Of a stretch of 64,000 nucleotides of DNA, positions 1 through 11,700 are shown one piece after another (position 1 is the stretch's first letter; the number at the start of each line of letters is the position of its first letter). The notes beneath the pieces were generated by a model. The model saw only the letters and a list, made by a program, of their open reading frames with translations, did no database searches and had not been told where the DNA came from. This DNA comes from Tetrahymena thermophila SB210 (lineage: Eukaryota > Ciliophora > Oligohymenophorea > Hymenostomatida > Tetrahymenidae). The stretch is from assembly GCF_000189635.1 (NCBI RefSeq), contig NW_002476434.1:372001-436000 (forward strand). Reading direction: 5' to 3'. Position numbers and translations under genes: made by a program.

Positions 1-459
1 TTAGCAAAGTTATTAATTTTATATTGTAATTTTTTTAACTATGCACTTAAATTATTTTAGTTAAAATGGAGATATTATCCAATTATTATATATATAATAT
101 AGATGTTAAAATTCTAAATTTAATAATATTAATGAATATATGCATGTAAATTTAATTTAAAACTGATTTTTTAATAGCAATAGTTTTATAAAAATTTATA
201 CTAAATCATTGTTAACAATAGATTTTATAATATTTAAAAATTTTTTATTTTAAATTATAAACTTATTAAATTAAATATAATAAAGAGTTATAATGAAATT
301 TGCTTTAATTTAAAAAATTTAAGATTGAAATAATTGATATTATAAAATATACGAATGATTTTGAAAGTGCTTTACAATTATTTTTAAAAATAATAAATTT
401 ATTGTGATTACAAATTGAAAAAGATGATTAATTTGAAGTTTTTTTTTATATATTTATTT
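1..459. other. AT-rich 3' flank, no gene seen
   Basis: This stretch lies downstream of the stop of the minus-strand gene at 460-1854. It is almost pure A+T, with frequent stops or low-complexity codons in all frames. I see no RNA gene or conserved peptide. It probably holds the 3'UTR and spacer. Confidence 0.5.
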
Positions 460-1854
460 TCATATTTTTTTCTTAGTCTATTAATTGTTGTGAATCACTT
501 AAGTTTTTAGGTGAGATTTGTGGGTAAAAATAAATGAACGGGCATCATTATTATTCATTCTATTTAAAAAATTTTAGTTGCTATTTTAATTATTTATTAT
601 GCTAGACTAATTTTGATATTTTAGTTGCTTTGATAAAGTTGGTTCTATTACCATTTCATTCAATTATTCTGCTTCTGCCTTAAAAAGCTAGCCTTAGCTA
701 AAATTACACGATAGAGATTAGCTATTTACTTTTTTTAATCTGTACATTGACGGAGTTATATTTACTATTTAATATTTTTCTTTTGACTTTTTTGCATTAT
801 AAATAGGAGAAGGTATCTTTTTTCCAAGAGTTTAATCAGAATTAGAATTGAAAAGTGAAATTGTTGCTTATTTAGTATTAAGCTACTATGTGAAATCTTA
901 TTATTTTTTTTATGTTTAAGCATTAGGTGTTGTTTTTGGAAAGACTTCTTCTTTTATAGAATCTTTAACAACATTTTACTATGGTAACTCTATATTAAGA
1001 TTTTACTAATTAACTTCCTCTAGCATATGCAAGGATTTATTTTTGAAAAGTTTACCAAATGAATAATTGTACATATCAAAATCACTAGTGATTGACAGCA
1101 AAGTAGGTTCTGTTTTTTCTTCTTAGATTTTATTGTGATTTTCGTCTTAGCTAGATTAATTTGACTCTTCATTAAGTTCTTTAATATAAGTTCCCAGACT
1201 TTTATTACTTCCACTACTACCAGCTAAGCTACTACTTTCATTCTTAACTTCTGGTGTATTTCCTAAGCAATCAGTATTTATCTTGAATTATGGTGGACTG
1301 TATTCTTGATTAGAACTTTGAGTGTTGGACTATTTCTACAAGGCATTTACTTTATCTTTTAGCTAGAGAATAAAATCGTCTTTAGTTTTGTTCATGTTTA
1401 TCAAGCAAACAGTTTCTTTTTTGAGCTTATCGATTTTTTATTTTTAGGCCTCATTTTAGCTTTATAAGTTCTACTATTTAATTTTTTCTTATTTTAGACG
1501 GAAGTCTCCTAAACTATAAAATATTGATCCAAATATTAGAGAGGCTTATAATTTTTAGTTAAGTTCTTAGTTAATTTCATTATATACTTAATTAACTTTT
1601 CTTTCATATATGAGCTGCTTTTCAAGCTCGTTTGTTAAAGAGCCAATTTACTACATATATTAAGCATTATATTTAGCTGTAATTTGTTATTCATATTCAG
1701 TATAACGCTTTTAGTAAATTTCTAAGCATTTAGTCTTAGTGAGTTGCATAAATTCCAGCATTTATCTCTAGTCAGATTCATTTTTTAAGTTTTAAAACAA
1801 GATTTCATAGCATTTTTCATAGACACCTTCAATTACGTTATTATTGATCTCCAT
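460..1854 (-). CDS. Coiled-coil protein of unknown function
   Basis: An uninterrupted reading frame of 465 codons in the ciliate code runs from ATG (1852-1854) to TGA (460-462), giving 464 residues with no intron needed. Residues about 20-190 are dense in Glu, Lys and Gln with heptad-like spacing, which predicts a long coiled coil. The rest is Ser/Asn/Gln-rich and low in complexity, with a Ser-Gly patch (SSLAGSSGS). No catalytic motif, signal peptide or membrane segment is visible. The frame stays open upstream of the chosen Met, so an upstream exon or a longer N-terminus cannot be excluded. It is transcribed divergently from the gene at 2455. The openness and amino-acid make-up make a real gene likely; the function is not recognised, and a cytoskeletal or scaffold role would be a guess. 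Confidence 0.7.
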
Positions 1855-2454
1855 TTGTTAATCAAGCTTTGAGAAGTTTTGCTTATGATAAGTATGGTAA
1901 ATAAAGCAATAAAAGTATTGAATATTTGATTTGGATGTGTTACTTATCTAGTTTTTTGTTTGCTTAATTAGAATTATTTTTATTATAAATTATTTATATT
2001 TTGATTAAGAGTTGATTACTCTTTTTTAAATTGTATGGTATCTAATTATAATTTTATAATAAATCTTTAAGCAACACTCCAAAATATATCAATAATTAGA
2101 AGATACCAAAGACAAGATACGGTATCTTAAATTCAAAAAAAATTGGAAACCAGCCAGAAATTTAATAATATCTAAAATTAAAAATATATTTTTTATTTTA
2201 TATTTCTTATTACTAACAAGATTATTAATTAAATATTGATATTTCAATCTATAATAACTATTACTTAATTAATATCCAACTCAATATTAATAAGCAAACT
2301 TATTTGTTTTATTGAATATTTTGATATTTAGTAAATAGACAAACAGTCTTAATACTTTTTTTACTAATAATTTGCGAAAGAATAAACAATTAATAAATTA
2401 CAAGCTAAAACCTACTTATAATCAAATTTTGAAGGATATAATTTAGCAAGAGAA
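1855..2454. promoter_or_regulatory. Divergent intergenic region (shared promoter)
   Basis: These 600 bases separate two genes read away from each other (ATG at 1854 on minus, ATG at 2455 on plus), so both promoters must lie here. The sequence is AT-rich, and I cannot point to a defined motif. Confidence 0.4.
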
Positions 2455-2919
2455 ATGGACATAAATATGAATATTTAAATGGAAGATGAAAAGGTTTCTG
2501 TTCTTACCTTGATTGATAACAACAAACAACAAATTTACAAAACACTTGATAAAATGGAAAGTCTATTAAAAATTCAAGAAGATATGTGCTAAAAGCAAGA
2601 AGAAACTATTTTAAGAAATTTAAAATAAGATTAATATGAATAACTTGACTAACAAGCACCTACTTTAGAACAATGTTAATCATCTTCTGTGCAACTTTTA
2701 GAAAATATATATTATCTCATTACAAAAATAGATAAAAATTTCGATCAAATTTTAAATAATCTTCCTAAAAATTCTTCATAGAATATATTCAAAAAGAATA
2801 ATGAATTAGATTTGATTGTAAATAAACTTCTTCTTGATGCTTTTAATGAAAATCTAGAATCATGTGGTTAAGTGATAGAAGATTCCAAATATTTATAAAA
2901 TTATTAGATAGGCAAGTGA
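2455..2919 (+). CDS. Small coiled-coil protein, 154 residues
   Basis: An intronless frame of 155 codons runs from ATG 2455 to TGA 2917-2919. The N-terminal 90 residues are Glu/Gln/Lys/Leu-rich (for example DKMESLLKIQEDMCQKQEE) and predict helical coiled coil. A further helical stretch follows, and the C-terminus is short. There is no signal peptide or membrane span. It is divergent from the coiled-coil gene at 460-1854 and convergent with the gene ending at 3382. I do not recognise a family. Its size and composition resemble small kinetochore, basal-body or adaptor subunits, but that is only a resemblance. Glutamine is written mostly as TAA/TAG, as in neighbouring genes. Confidence 0.65.
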
Positions 2920-3381
2920 AATTTTAATTATAAAAAAGTAAAGATTACATCTATAAAATATATATGAATATTTGTTAGTAAACTTATGAAGATAGCAAAT
3001 AATTTAAATAGTATTTATTTTTAAAGCAATTATTATTTAAAAAAAATACACTTTTTGTAATTAATATAAATAATGAGTAGAATTTTAAAATGGTTTATAA
3101 TATATTAATTATTTTTTAATCATTTATTTATTTATGTACAACTTTTAAGAATTTATAGATCAAAATAAATTATTTTTCTAATTATTGAAAATAATATATA
3201 CAATTTTAAATTAAAAGAGCATCTTGTTTATAATTGACTAAAAGATTTTAAATGGAAGTTTTTATGCAGCTAGTAAGCAGTGAGAGAGACATATACTGAT
3301 AGATGGGTGGATATTGATTGATTGAGAGGTTGGGAGGAGGATTTAGAATTTCAAATATTTTAACTACTTTACCTTTTTGTT
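2920..3381. other. Convergent intergenic spacer
   Basis: This spacer separates the 3' ends of the genes at 2455-2919 (plus) and 3382-5793 (minus). Frames on the minus strand remain partly open here but carry no convincing protein. It probably holds the two 3'UTRs. Confidence 0.4.
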
Positions 3382-5793
3382 TCAATTTGAATTTGGCAAA
3401 ATTTTATATTCTATTAACATTTATTTTTATGCTTAATGAATAGTTCTTCCAGGAGTTAAAGTAGTCATTTAAGCATCTAAATCCGCTAGTATACTCTATT
3501 TTTATTTTCATTTTATATTCTAGTTTATTTTTTAATTAAAATTTTTACATCTGATTTCATGCAGAGTCTTATATATTTAAGAATTTCTTATGGCTATAAA
3601 TTTATTCCATGGAGTGTTAATGATAAATTTCCTTTTGAATTTGCGTTCAACTTTTAAGTCTACAGACATTGTATTAATATAAAATATATTTAAATTATTA
3701 TTTACCTTCCACAAGAGAGTTTTATTTTAATATGAAGAGGCAAAAGGGTTATGCTACATATCACTGAATATCAATCTATCATCTAAAACAATGTAAAACT
3801 GCACATCAAATAAAGAACTATTCCACTTTTAATTTACCTTTTTGATTATATAAAATATATATTTGGTATTGTAAAAGTAAATTAATATATGTTACCATGT
3901 ATTAAAATCTAAAGTTTATTGATTATGCTTATTTAGTTTCATATTAATATAAAAAAAATAAAGGTATTTGTTATGCTTTTAAAATTAACTAGCTATTCAT
4001 AAGAAGATCGATCACTGGTTTTGGTTAGCTCAAGGAAGATTTGTCAACTTTTATTCTTTAAAAAACATGATTTAATTCTCTTATTTAAATTACTTAATTA
4101 TTAAATTACTAATATGCAGTATTTTCTTTATTCGTCCTGTATGGAAAGGTGTTTGGAGTACCTCTGTGCTTTGTTATTTAAGGATCCCAATTTTTACCTT
4201 TTAATTCTATCAAAACAACATCGTCTTTGAAATCTCCCTAAACAGTTATTTATCCATTAAGCTAAAATCCTTATGGAAAGTTATTATCTTTTTATATTAT
4301 TTGAAGCTTTTCCTATTTTAAAAAGAATATTTATTTATTTTTTAACTTTTTTAACAAAGAAAAAACATTTATTTTTATTTTAAATTACTTGGATTTTTAA
4401 GCTGACATCATTCTTTTGCAAATTGCTTTATTATTAATTCGGTTGTAATGGAGGTTTAGGAGTTATGTTTGGCTGAGCTGCATTATTATTATTTGCAGGT
4501 AATGACATTCTTTGTTAGTTTTGAGCTACATTTTAATTCAAAGTGTTCTAGGGAAGAGGATTTTACTATGTTACTTTGTTTCCAAAAATACTACTATATC
4601 TATTTGGTTATGCTTATAAATTAGGTAAAGGAGTGGTGTTGATTTAGCCGTTATTGATACCATTTTAATTTATTGGTTTATTAATTAAATTATTGTTATT
4701 ATTATTATTTTAATAAATTTAGTTATTTGTATTAATTTTGGGTGCAGCCTAAGATGTAGTAGGAGTTTCATCTTCATCTTCACTATCTAATAAGTCAAGT
4801 ACATTAGATTCTTATTTTTATATTGGAATTTACACAGGTCTATGTGTAATGTTTTACTATATTTATGGTTATGGGTTATATATTTATTGCTGTTATGATT
4901 TTGAAGATGTTGAAAAAAAATCCATATCCAAAAGGTCAACAGTTGCTACACTTGTTGGAGTTTAACTTATATTACCATTTTATATAGTTTCTTTTTAATA
5001 ATGCATGTATTGAGTAGTAACTGAATTGTTTTTACGATGGTAACCTCCTTGAATATCATGAGAAGAAATAGAATCTAATTTTATTTAATGCTTTGGTATC
5101 ATTGAAACTTGTTAATAATTAGTTAAAGGTCTTTTTGGCTGAGTTGCTACTTTTGTAGTGAGCTTAAATGCATATCTATAAAATAAATTTCTTTATTGTT
5201 CTATTATTTTTTTATATTTAGATTATACAGAAGTTTAATTAGCATTATCAGTAGCAGCAGTAACATTAATTGATATCTCTTTGGACTACTGAACTATTAA
5301 GTTGACTTTTTAAATATTTTACTAAACTTAAGTCCAATATCTCAATGGAATATTTGCTATTGATTTCATTTCTTTATTCTCTTTAGAGTTATCCATATCT
5401 AAAAAGGAATTAAAAACTTCAAAATCTGCCTATTATTTAGAATAAATCTAATGCATCTTTTCTCCTTATTATAACTTAAATTAGAACACTTTACTCAAAT
5501 TAAGTTCCCTCGTATACAAAAAATCTTCTAACATTTAATTGATCTATAAAATTATTTTTTTTAAAATTAATGAAATTATAACAAGCTTTTCCTAATTAAT
5601 AAATTGATAATAACATTTTATTTTTTAAAGCCATTATTTTATTATTATTGCTTTGTTGCTGGCAATTTCTTATTTATTTATTTATAAATTGGAACCTATC
5701 TTTAAAGGTTTGTATAGTTTTAGTGTGTTTGTTTATTTGTTAAAAGTAGATTTTAAATATTACCAAAATATATTTTTTATTTAAGTCTTCCAT
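3382..5793 (-). CDS. Asn/Gln-rich protein with clathrin-box-like motifs
   Basis: A multi-exon gene runs from ATG 5791-5793 (context AAAATGG, favoured in ciliates) to TGA 3382-3384. Introns inferred by GT..AG and frame include 4313-4388 and several short ones near 3.5-3.9, 5.6 and 5.7 kb. The N-terminal 150 residues are helical and charged (ending near PLRYWTQVQ). The middle is Asn/Gln/Pro-rich and contains acidic Asp-Leu-Leu motifs (VDLLDM, LDLLDSEDED and later VIDLLMN) that resemble clathrin-binding boxes. The C-terminal third is more ordered (DVQFYIVLDD, FIINTPWNKF) and ends ILPNSN. The layout, a helical head, a disordered arm with DLL motifs and a folded tail, is like endocytic or Golgi clathrin adaptors. 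I see no diagnostic VHS, ENTH or adaptin signature, so this is a suggestion. Splice sites in the 3' third are the least certain part. Confidence 0.55.
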
Positions 5794-5819
5794 TTTCGAA
5801 TTAGATTTAAAATAGCTGC

Positions 5820-6206
5820 TCAGCTTTTTAGCTCCTTCAAAGCCTATTTGTGTTTACGATGTTGGAACTAGAACTAGAATTATTAACTATTTTAATAAAG
5901 TTATAAATCTTAAAAAAACAATTTCAAAAAAATATTATTTTTTTATTTTAGCAGAAAAGAAGTATAATCTACCTCTTGAATGATGTAGCATATGCAGATA
6001 ATTGAGCTATCTATAATTATTGTCTTATCAACTTTTTTCTCCTATTCTATACATAAAAATATTTTTGAGAATGGTAAATTAAGCTATAATAAATATTTAA
6101 TTTTCATTGCAAAAAAAATAATACTGGAAACACTTAAAATATACTCATAAATAGAATTAGAGTATCTAACTCCTTATTCATGAGAAAAGTTATTAGAAGT
6201 AACCAT
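5820..6206 (-). CDS. Doubtful small protein gene
   Basis: A possible three-exon gene runs from ATG 6204-6206 to TGA 5820-5822, encoding roughly 75 basic, Gln-rich residues (QNRRKKLIRQQLQ, later QALKELKS). Two GT..AG introns are needed. It ends only 26 bases before the start of the next minus-strand gene. In DNA this AT-rich a Gln/Lys-rich frame can arise by chance, so this may be spurious or an upstream exon set of the adaptor-like gene. No family is recognised. Confidence 0.25.
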
Positions 6207-7236
6207 AAACAATATTTATCCTTTTTTGTTTTGAATTGTAATTGATAATATCTTCATAACTAATAGATTCTTCCTACTTTGTTAAAATAACAATTAAGCT
6301 TTCTTATTTATGATTGATTGCTTGGTTGAGTAATTTATTTATTTTATGATTTAGATTCTATATATCTATGAATATATGTATCTATATATCTATCAATTTA
6401 TTATTAATTACAAATTTCTTTTAATTTTTTTACAAATCAAAAATTAAATAATAGCTATTAATTTCTGTTTATATTAAAAATTATCAATCTAACTTATATT
6501 TATTAGCATTTTTTATCAATATTTTTATATTTTTAATTTAATGAAAAGATAAAATACAATAGATTAATCCAAAAAAAAATTTTATATAATTTCTAAAAAG
6601 TATTTTATAACTTTTAACATATTTATCTTAGCTTTTTAAGTAGTTTCATTTAATGTTATTAGCTAATTGTTCCTAACATTTATTAATATTTTGATATTAT
6701 TTTTTAATTAAATTATTGATTTTAATAATAAGACTAAAAGAAAATTTATAGGTTATGTTAATGAATAGCTATATTGAATTTTTTATCTCTTTATAAATAC
6801 AATAAATAAATTCAAAATAAACATCAATTTTTTGAATTAAATACCTAATAAAATACAGAATTATTAAAATATAGAGCTACTCATTCAAAATATAAAGAAA
6901 CTAGTCACTTTTAAGCTATTTATATGCAGTACTCACTTTTATTCAATAGATGGGTAAGCGTTCTTGTATATTTGTATGTATATTGTTAATAATAACTAAA
7001 TAAATTGCTGATGCTTGATGCATAGATAGAGTGTTTAAGGATATTTAATAAAATATAAATGAATATCATATATGTAGTTGAAAGAGCAAACCAAAGACTG
7101 CCTTTATAAATAATGATGCTTAAGGGAAAAATATACTTAAGATAAATTGGAATATTAATATTTTCAATTAAAAGAAAGATTAAGAAAGAAAAAAAATTAA
7201 TTTCTAAAGGAAAGAATTAATATTAGGAAAGAAAAA
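6207..7236. other. AT-rich intergenic region with short tandem motifs
   Basis: No coding frame is convincing here. A TATATCTATC-type simple repeat lies around 6358-6395. The 3' end must hold the promoter of the small Tim-like gene at 7237, preceded by an A-rich leader typical of ciliate mRNAs. Confidence 0.4.
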
Positions 7237-7482
7237 ATGGAAGATAACTACGCTGCCGACGTTTAAAGATAATTCAATCGTACTGCATTTGATTCATTAT
7301 ATAAAATATGCTATAACAGTTTAGTTTAAAAAAATGGATCTACCATTGATTTCTAAAAGCAAATCGACTGCCACCAAAGATTAATTCAAGTATTCGCTAA
7401 GATTGCTCCTATTGTTGTTAAGGTTGAACAAGATGCTGCTTCTTCTGGTGGAGCTGCTGCTGGTGGTGAAGACGAAGAATGA
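7237..7482 (+). CDS. Small Tim-like protein (Tim8/9/10/13 fold), 81 residues
   Basis: An intronless frame of 82 codons runs from ATG 7237 (context AAAAAATGG) to TGA 7480-7482. Small Tims are mitochondrial intermembrane-space chaperones with two CX3C motifs joined by two disulfides. Here the layout is LYKIC...QIDCHQRL: the inner pair of cysteines (Cys25 and Cys45) is present, while the outer positions are Leu and Leu. The helix-loop-helix length and the FAKI segment after the second motif fit the family. The C-terminus is Gly/Ala-rich and acidic (GGAAAGGEDEE), reminiscent of ribosomal stalk-protein tails, but the stalk sequence itself is absent. Codon use is more GC-rich than the surroundings, as in well-expressed ciliate genes. 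A real gene is very likely; the Tim assignment is moderate and rests on spacing. Confidence 0.6.
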
Positions 7483-8749
7483 TCAGCATAAATAAATTAA
7501 TTATGGCATCCTTAATTACTAATCTAGTTTAGAAATTAAGAGCATAAAGCGTTAAGGGTTTTGGTTATGATTGAATTTGATTAATTATTGGTCATCACAA
7601 AATCTAATTAGACAAACGCCAAAAATTAACTTAAATGCATATTTTCTTCTTCTGTTCTCATTTGTGTAATTAGCAGAATCTGTCAAATATGTATTAATTA
7701 CTCACTTTAGCTAGCATTATGTGCAATTTTTTGTCATTTATATGCATATTTTATTTTCTTCAAATTTTATTTGTTTATTATTCATATCTTAGTCTCCTTT
7801 CTATTGATTGCCAAATAAAATAAACAGGTAATCAATCTCTATATCTATCTATTGATTCCTAAGCAAAGTATTAATTAGTCATATCAAATATCTATCAATC
7901 TCGATCTTTAAATATCTTTAAATCTGCAAAAATAAATATAGGCACTCTTTAAAATAAAAATGGAATTATAAAACGTAATAGAATTTTTTAGATACTTATG
8001 ATAGCGTTATTTTAGTAAATTGAGAATAATTTATTTATAGAAAATACTACAAAGCCTAATAAAATAGACTATTACAGACTTTATCTTTTTTGTATTTATC
8101 TATAAAAGCTTAGGATTTGAGTGATTCTTTTTAAATTTAAATCAATAAATTTTTCCAGTTTATTTTTAAAAAAGCATTATTTATTTAATTGATTTAAATA
8201 AAATAAAAATAAATTTTATTTATTTTAAAGATTTTCTAAGTATATTAGATGATACTGTATTTATTTTTAATCTAAAATTTTATAAAATCAATTTTTAAAA
8301 TAATAAAAATATTTTTGGATTGGAATAAATGAACAAAAAAACATGCTATGTTGAGGGATTTTTATTTTTTTACAAAAATTCACAAATGAAACAATATTGA
8401 ATTTAAATATTTTTAAACAATTTTTGGTCAAAAAATCATTTTAAAATATGGAAAGAATTTTTATCTTTTGCCAAAAGAAGTGAATTTCAAATAAAGATTA
8501 AGATTAATTAATTTATAAATATTAATATAGTGTGAATAGAAAATAAGTAGAATATAAACAAATCATTTAAAATATGTAAAAGTGGAAATTATACAACCTA
8601 TTTATTTTTTAATCTATTGATTGATTGATATAGTATTGTAGTTTATTTAATTGTTTGTGGCTTTTTGTTTGTTTGTTTTTCTCAAAATGAGATTTTAGTA
8701 TTAATTAATGTTTTGATTATTAAAATCGAAGAAGTTTATTTGCTTTTTT
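7483..8749. other. Convergent AT-rich spacer, no gene seen
   Basis: About 1.27 kb lies between two converging genes. It contains TATCTATCTA-type simple sequence near 7838-7852 and long A/T runs. I see no conserved peptide, tRNA-like cloverleaf or other structure. Confidence 0.45.
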
Positions 8750-11700
8750 TCAATCAAATAAATAGCTGGGTTTAGATTTTGGAATTTCATTTCTTCTCAA
8801 TTGTTGTTATTATAAGGCTTTTAATGGGTTTTTTATCTAATTTATATTATTTTCTTGAGAAAACAGTTATTTTTTTGTTTACTCAAAGTTAGTTGATGTG
8901 TCTTGCATTGGTATGTGATTAGATTTTTCAAGAGATTAATTAAATCTTGAAGTGAATGGAGTTTTAGATCTAAAATAGAATCCTCTTTCTTCCTCTTTTT
9001 GAATCATACTCTTTAGGTTATTTTATCCTTTTCTATCGCTTCTACAAATATTTGAATTTCCTTGATTTTAACTTAGGTTATTAGAACTGTATTAGCTGCA
9101 TTAGGAAGTTTATCTATAGCTATTTGTTATGTTTTAATATAAGCCAGTACCTAGATTTGAGTATGCTTTGATATTGCTATCATATTATTCTAAATTATTA
9201 TTTGAAGTTAAATTGTTACTAGCTTATGAAGTATTTTAGTTATTGAGGTTTTGGCTTGTATTAATTATACCTTTGTACTTTTGGAAATCTTGCTATAATA
9301 AATCAGTGCTTTTACCTAAGTTGTAATTGCTTGTTGGACTCTTTTCCAGAGCACCAAATAATATTTTTTCCTCACCGTAGCCATTTTTTCTTGTCTAGAA
9401 AGAGGAGTTTTCTTTATTTTAGTGAATAAAATTCAAGAATCCTGGAGATTTAGTTGAGCAATTCAAACATAAGCTTTAGTTTACACAACCTTTTAAATTT
9501 AAAATAAAATAATTTAAAAAAATTGAATATAAATAGAAATTATTACTTGACTAATTGAGCATTTAAGAAATATTAACTGAGGTAGTAAGTTAAGAATTTT
9601 TAATTAAATTGGGATTTTGTACTTTATTCTAATTATGGTTGCAAGTAGTAGCATCATTACTATTTTATTAGTTATTTAATACACTATTGTAGTTACTTGA
9701 ATAAATTGAATTGAATTTATTTTGAAGGTTTAAATCTGTGCCAAGCTTATTTGTTAATGTGTTTGATCTAGCATTTGAATTTGTTTCATTAAATATTTGA
9801 GAATTCTTATCAAAATTATTCGAAATATTTACTTTTATTTTAGGACTATTAGCTAAGTTTGAATTATTAAGATTATTATTGCTTTAGTTATACATGTTTT
9901 TGTTGTTATTTTAAATTTAAAATTAATTGTTATTAGAAAATTCTGTATATAAATTTTAAGATAATTAATCACTATTTTTAGTATCTTATTATGGTTGTTG
10001 CTATAAATCTATTTTTTCTTTGGCCTTCAATAGTTTATCTACTAAATATTTTATTTCTTACTTTAATGCTACTTCGTTCTCTTCTTTTTTTTTCTTTTCT
10101 GCTGATGTCTGAGATAAAAGTTCATTTAGCCTATCTATTTCTTTACATTAATTTTGATTTTATTCTATCGCCTAGCTGTGACTATCTGAAATTCTTAAAA
10201 TTTCTTACTCTAAAGTATTAATTTATTACTTTAATTACTCATTTTCATAATTTTTCTCACCTAGCTATCTGCTTAAATCTTCAACTTAAAGCTATAAATC
10301 TTATATTTCAAATTGATTATGATCATCTTCAAGGCTCTGATGATGCTAAGAAACTTGCTAAAGTTAAGCATTACTACTGTTAACATGGCGTGAAGGTACA
10401 GATAGATTCTAACGCTATTGAGAGAATAAATGCTTAACTCCAACACGGCAACCTTCACAGAGATTTCTGGATTATACAGACTAAGGCATAGATATTTAGC
10501 TATTAGTTGGATTATTTGGATTATAAAAAATATTATTTGAATAAATATTTTGATTATTCATTGAATTAGCTGATGAAGAATGAACTAGAGCTGAATTTGC
10601 AATTATTCCTTGCTAAGGTTTTTCATTAGCCTAATTCTGTATATTTACAATATCTTCATCTGTATAGTTATTTTATGTGTTTTAGGTGTACATCATAACA
10701 TCTTAATTAGTTGTTAGCATTAATCCACCACCACTTAAGTTAGTCCTATTTGTTTAGTTATTAACTAAACCTAAATTACTGTTACTGCTTGAAATTGATT
10801 TATAAATTCCATTGTTTAGATTATTATTTTGATTTACTGGAATATTTTGTTAGAATAAATTGTTATTCGAATTTTATTTATATATGAGTGGTTAGAATTA
10901 CTATTGTTACAGCTATTGCATTTATAGAAGGTGCTGTTATTTAGCTTCAGGTGAATTCATATTCTTACTTTATCCTCTTTGAATAATCTAACCTGCAAGA
11001 GGATTGTTACCTCCTTGGAGTCTTTGTTAGGCTCTATTTGGAGCTGCCCTTTTAGGAATTTCATCTGTATTAATTTTAGGATTGCTATCTTGTTGAATAA
11101 ATATTTCTGAGTTATTTTAAGCAATTTACTAATTACTTTAAATAATCTATTGGAAATCGCATTCAGATACGGATTTCAGATGTTAATTATAAGACTATTA
11201 ATGTGAGCTTAACCCTCCTTAGGAAATTTAATGGTTAGGGTTACCCAATCCTAATCCATCCATATTCTAAACAGAAGAATGAATAGGATTTGTATTATTA
11301 TTTAGAACGCTTGCAGAAAATAAATTATTATTTTACTATCTGAGCTAGAATTAAGATATGCTTAAATCATGATCTGTTACAAACTTTTATTAAATTATAA
11401 TATTAAGTTATTTTACTTGATTTAAAAAAAATACGTTAGATTATTCATGATGAGCCACAGAAGTTGTATTCTCTTGCATATTTTTTATAATATTCTCTTT
11501 TCTAACATTACCTAGTTTTTCTTCTTCTATGATGTGATTTTTTTCAATAAGCTAATCTTTGAGTTTTATCTCAACCTACTCTAATTTTTTGATTTACTCT
11601 CTATTTAGAATATTAGATTATTAAACAGCGCGAAATATAATATAAATTTTACGTTAATTGCTTATTTTTTTATTTGAGTTTTTTATTCTATTCATTAAGT

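Noticed and set aside
3240..3360. GC-richer patch between convergent genes that looked like a possible RNA gene
   Set aside because: I could not fold it into a tRNA or snRNA-like shape by eye, and it contains no T-loop or Sm-like signature.
7440..7482. Ribosomal P1/P2 stalk protein suggested by the GGAAAGGEDEE tail
   Set aside because: The upstream part lacks the stalk-protein helices and ends without the conserved FGLFD motif; the cysteine spacing fits small Tims better.
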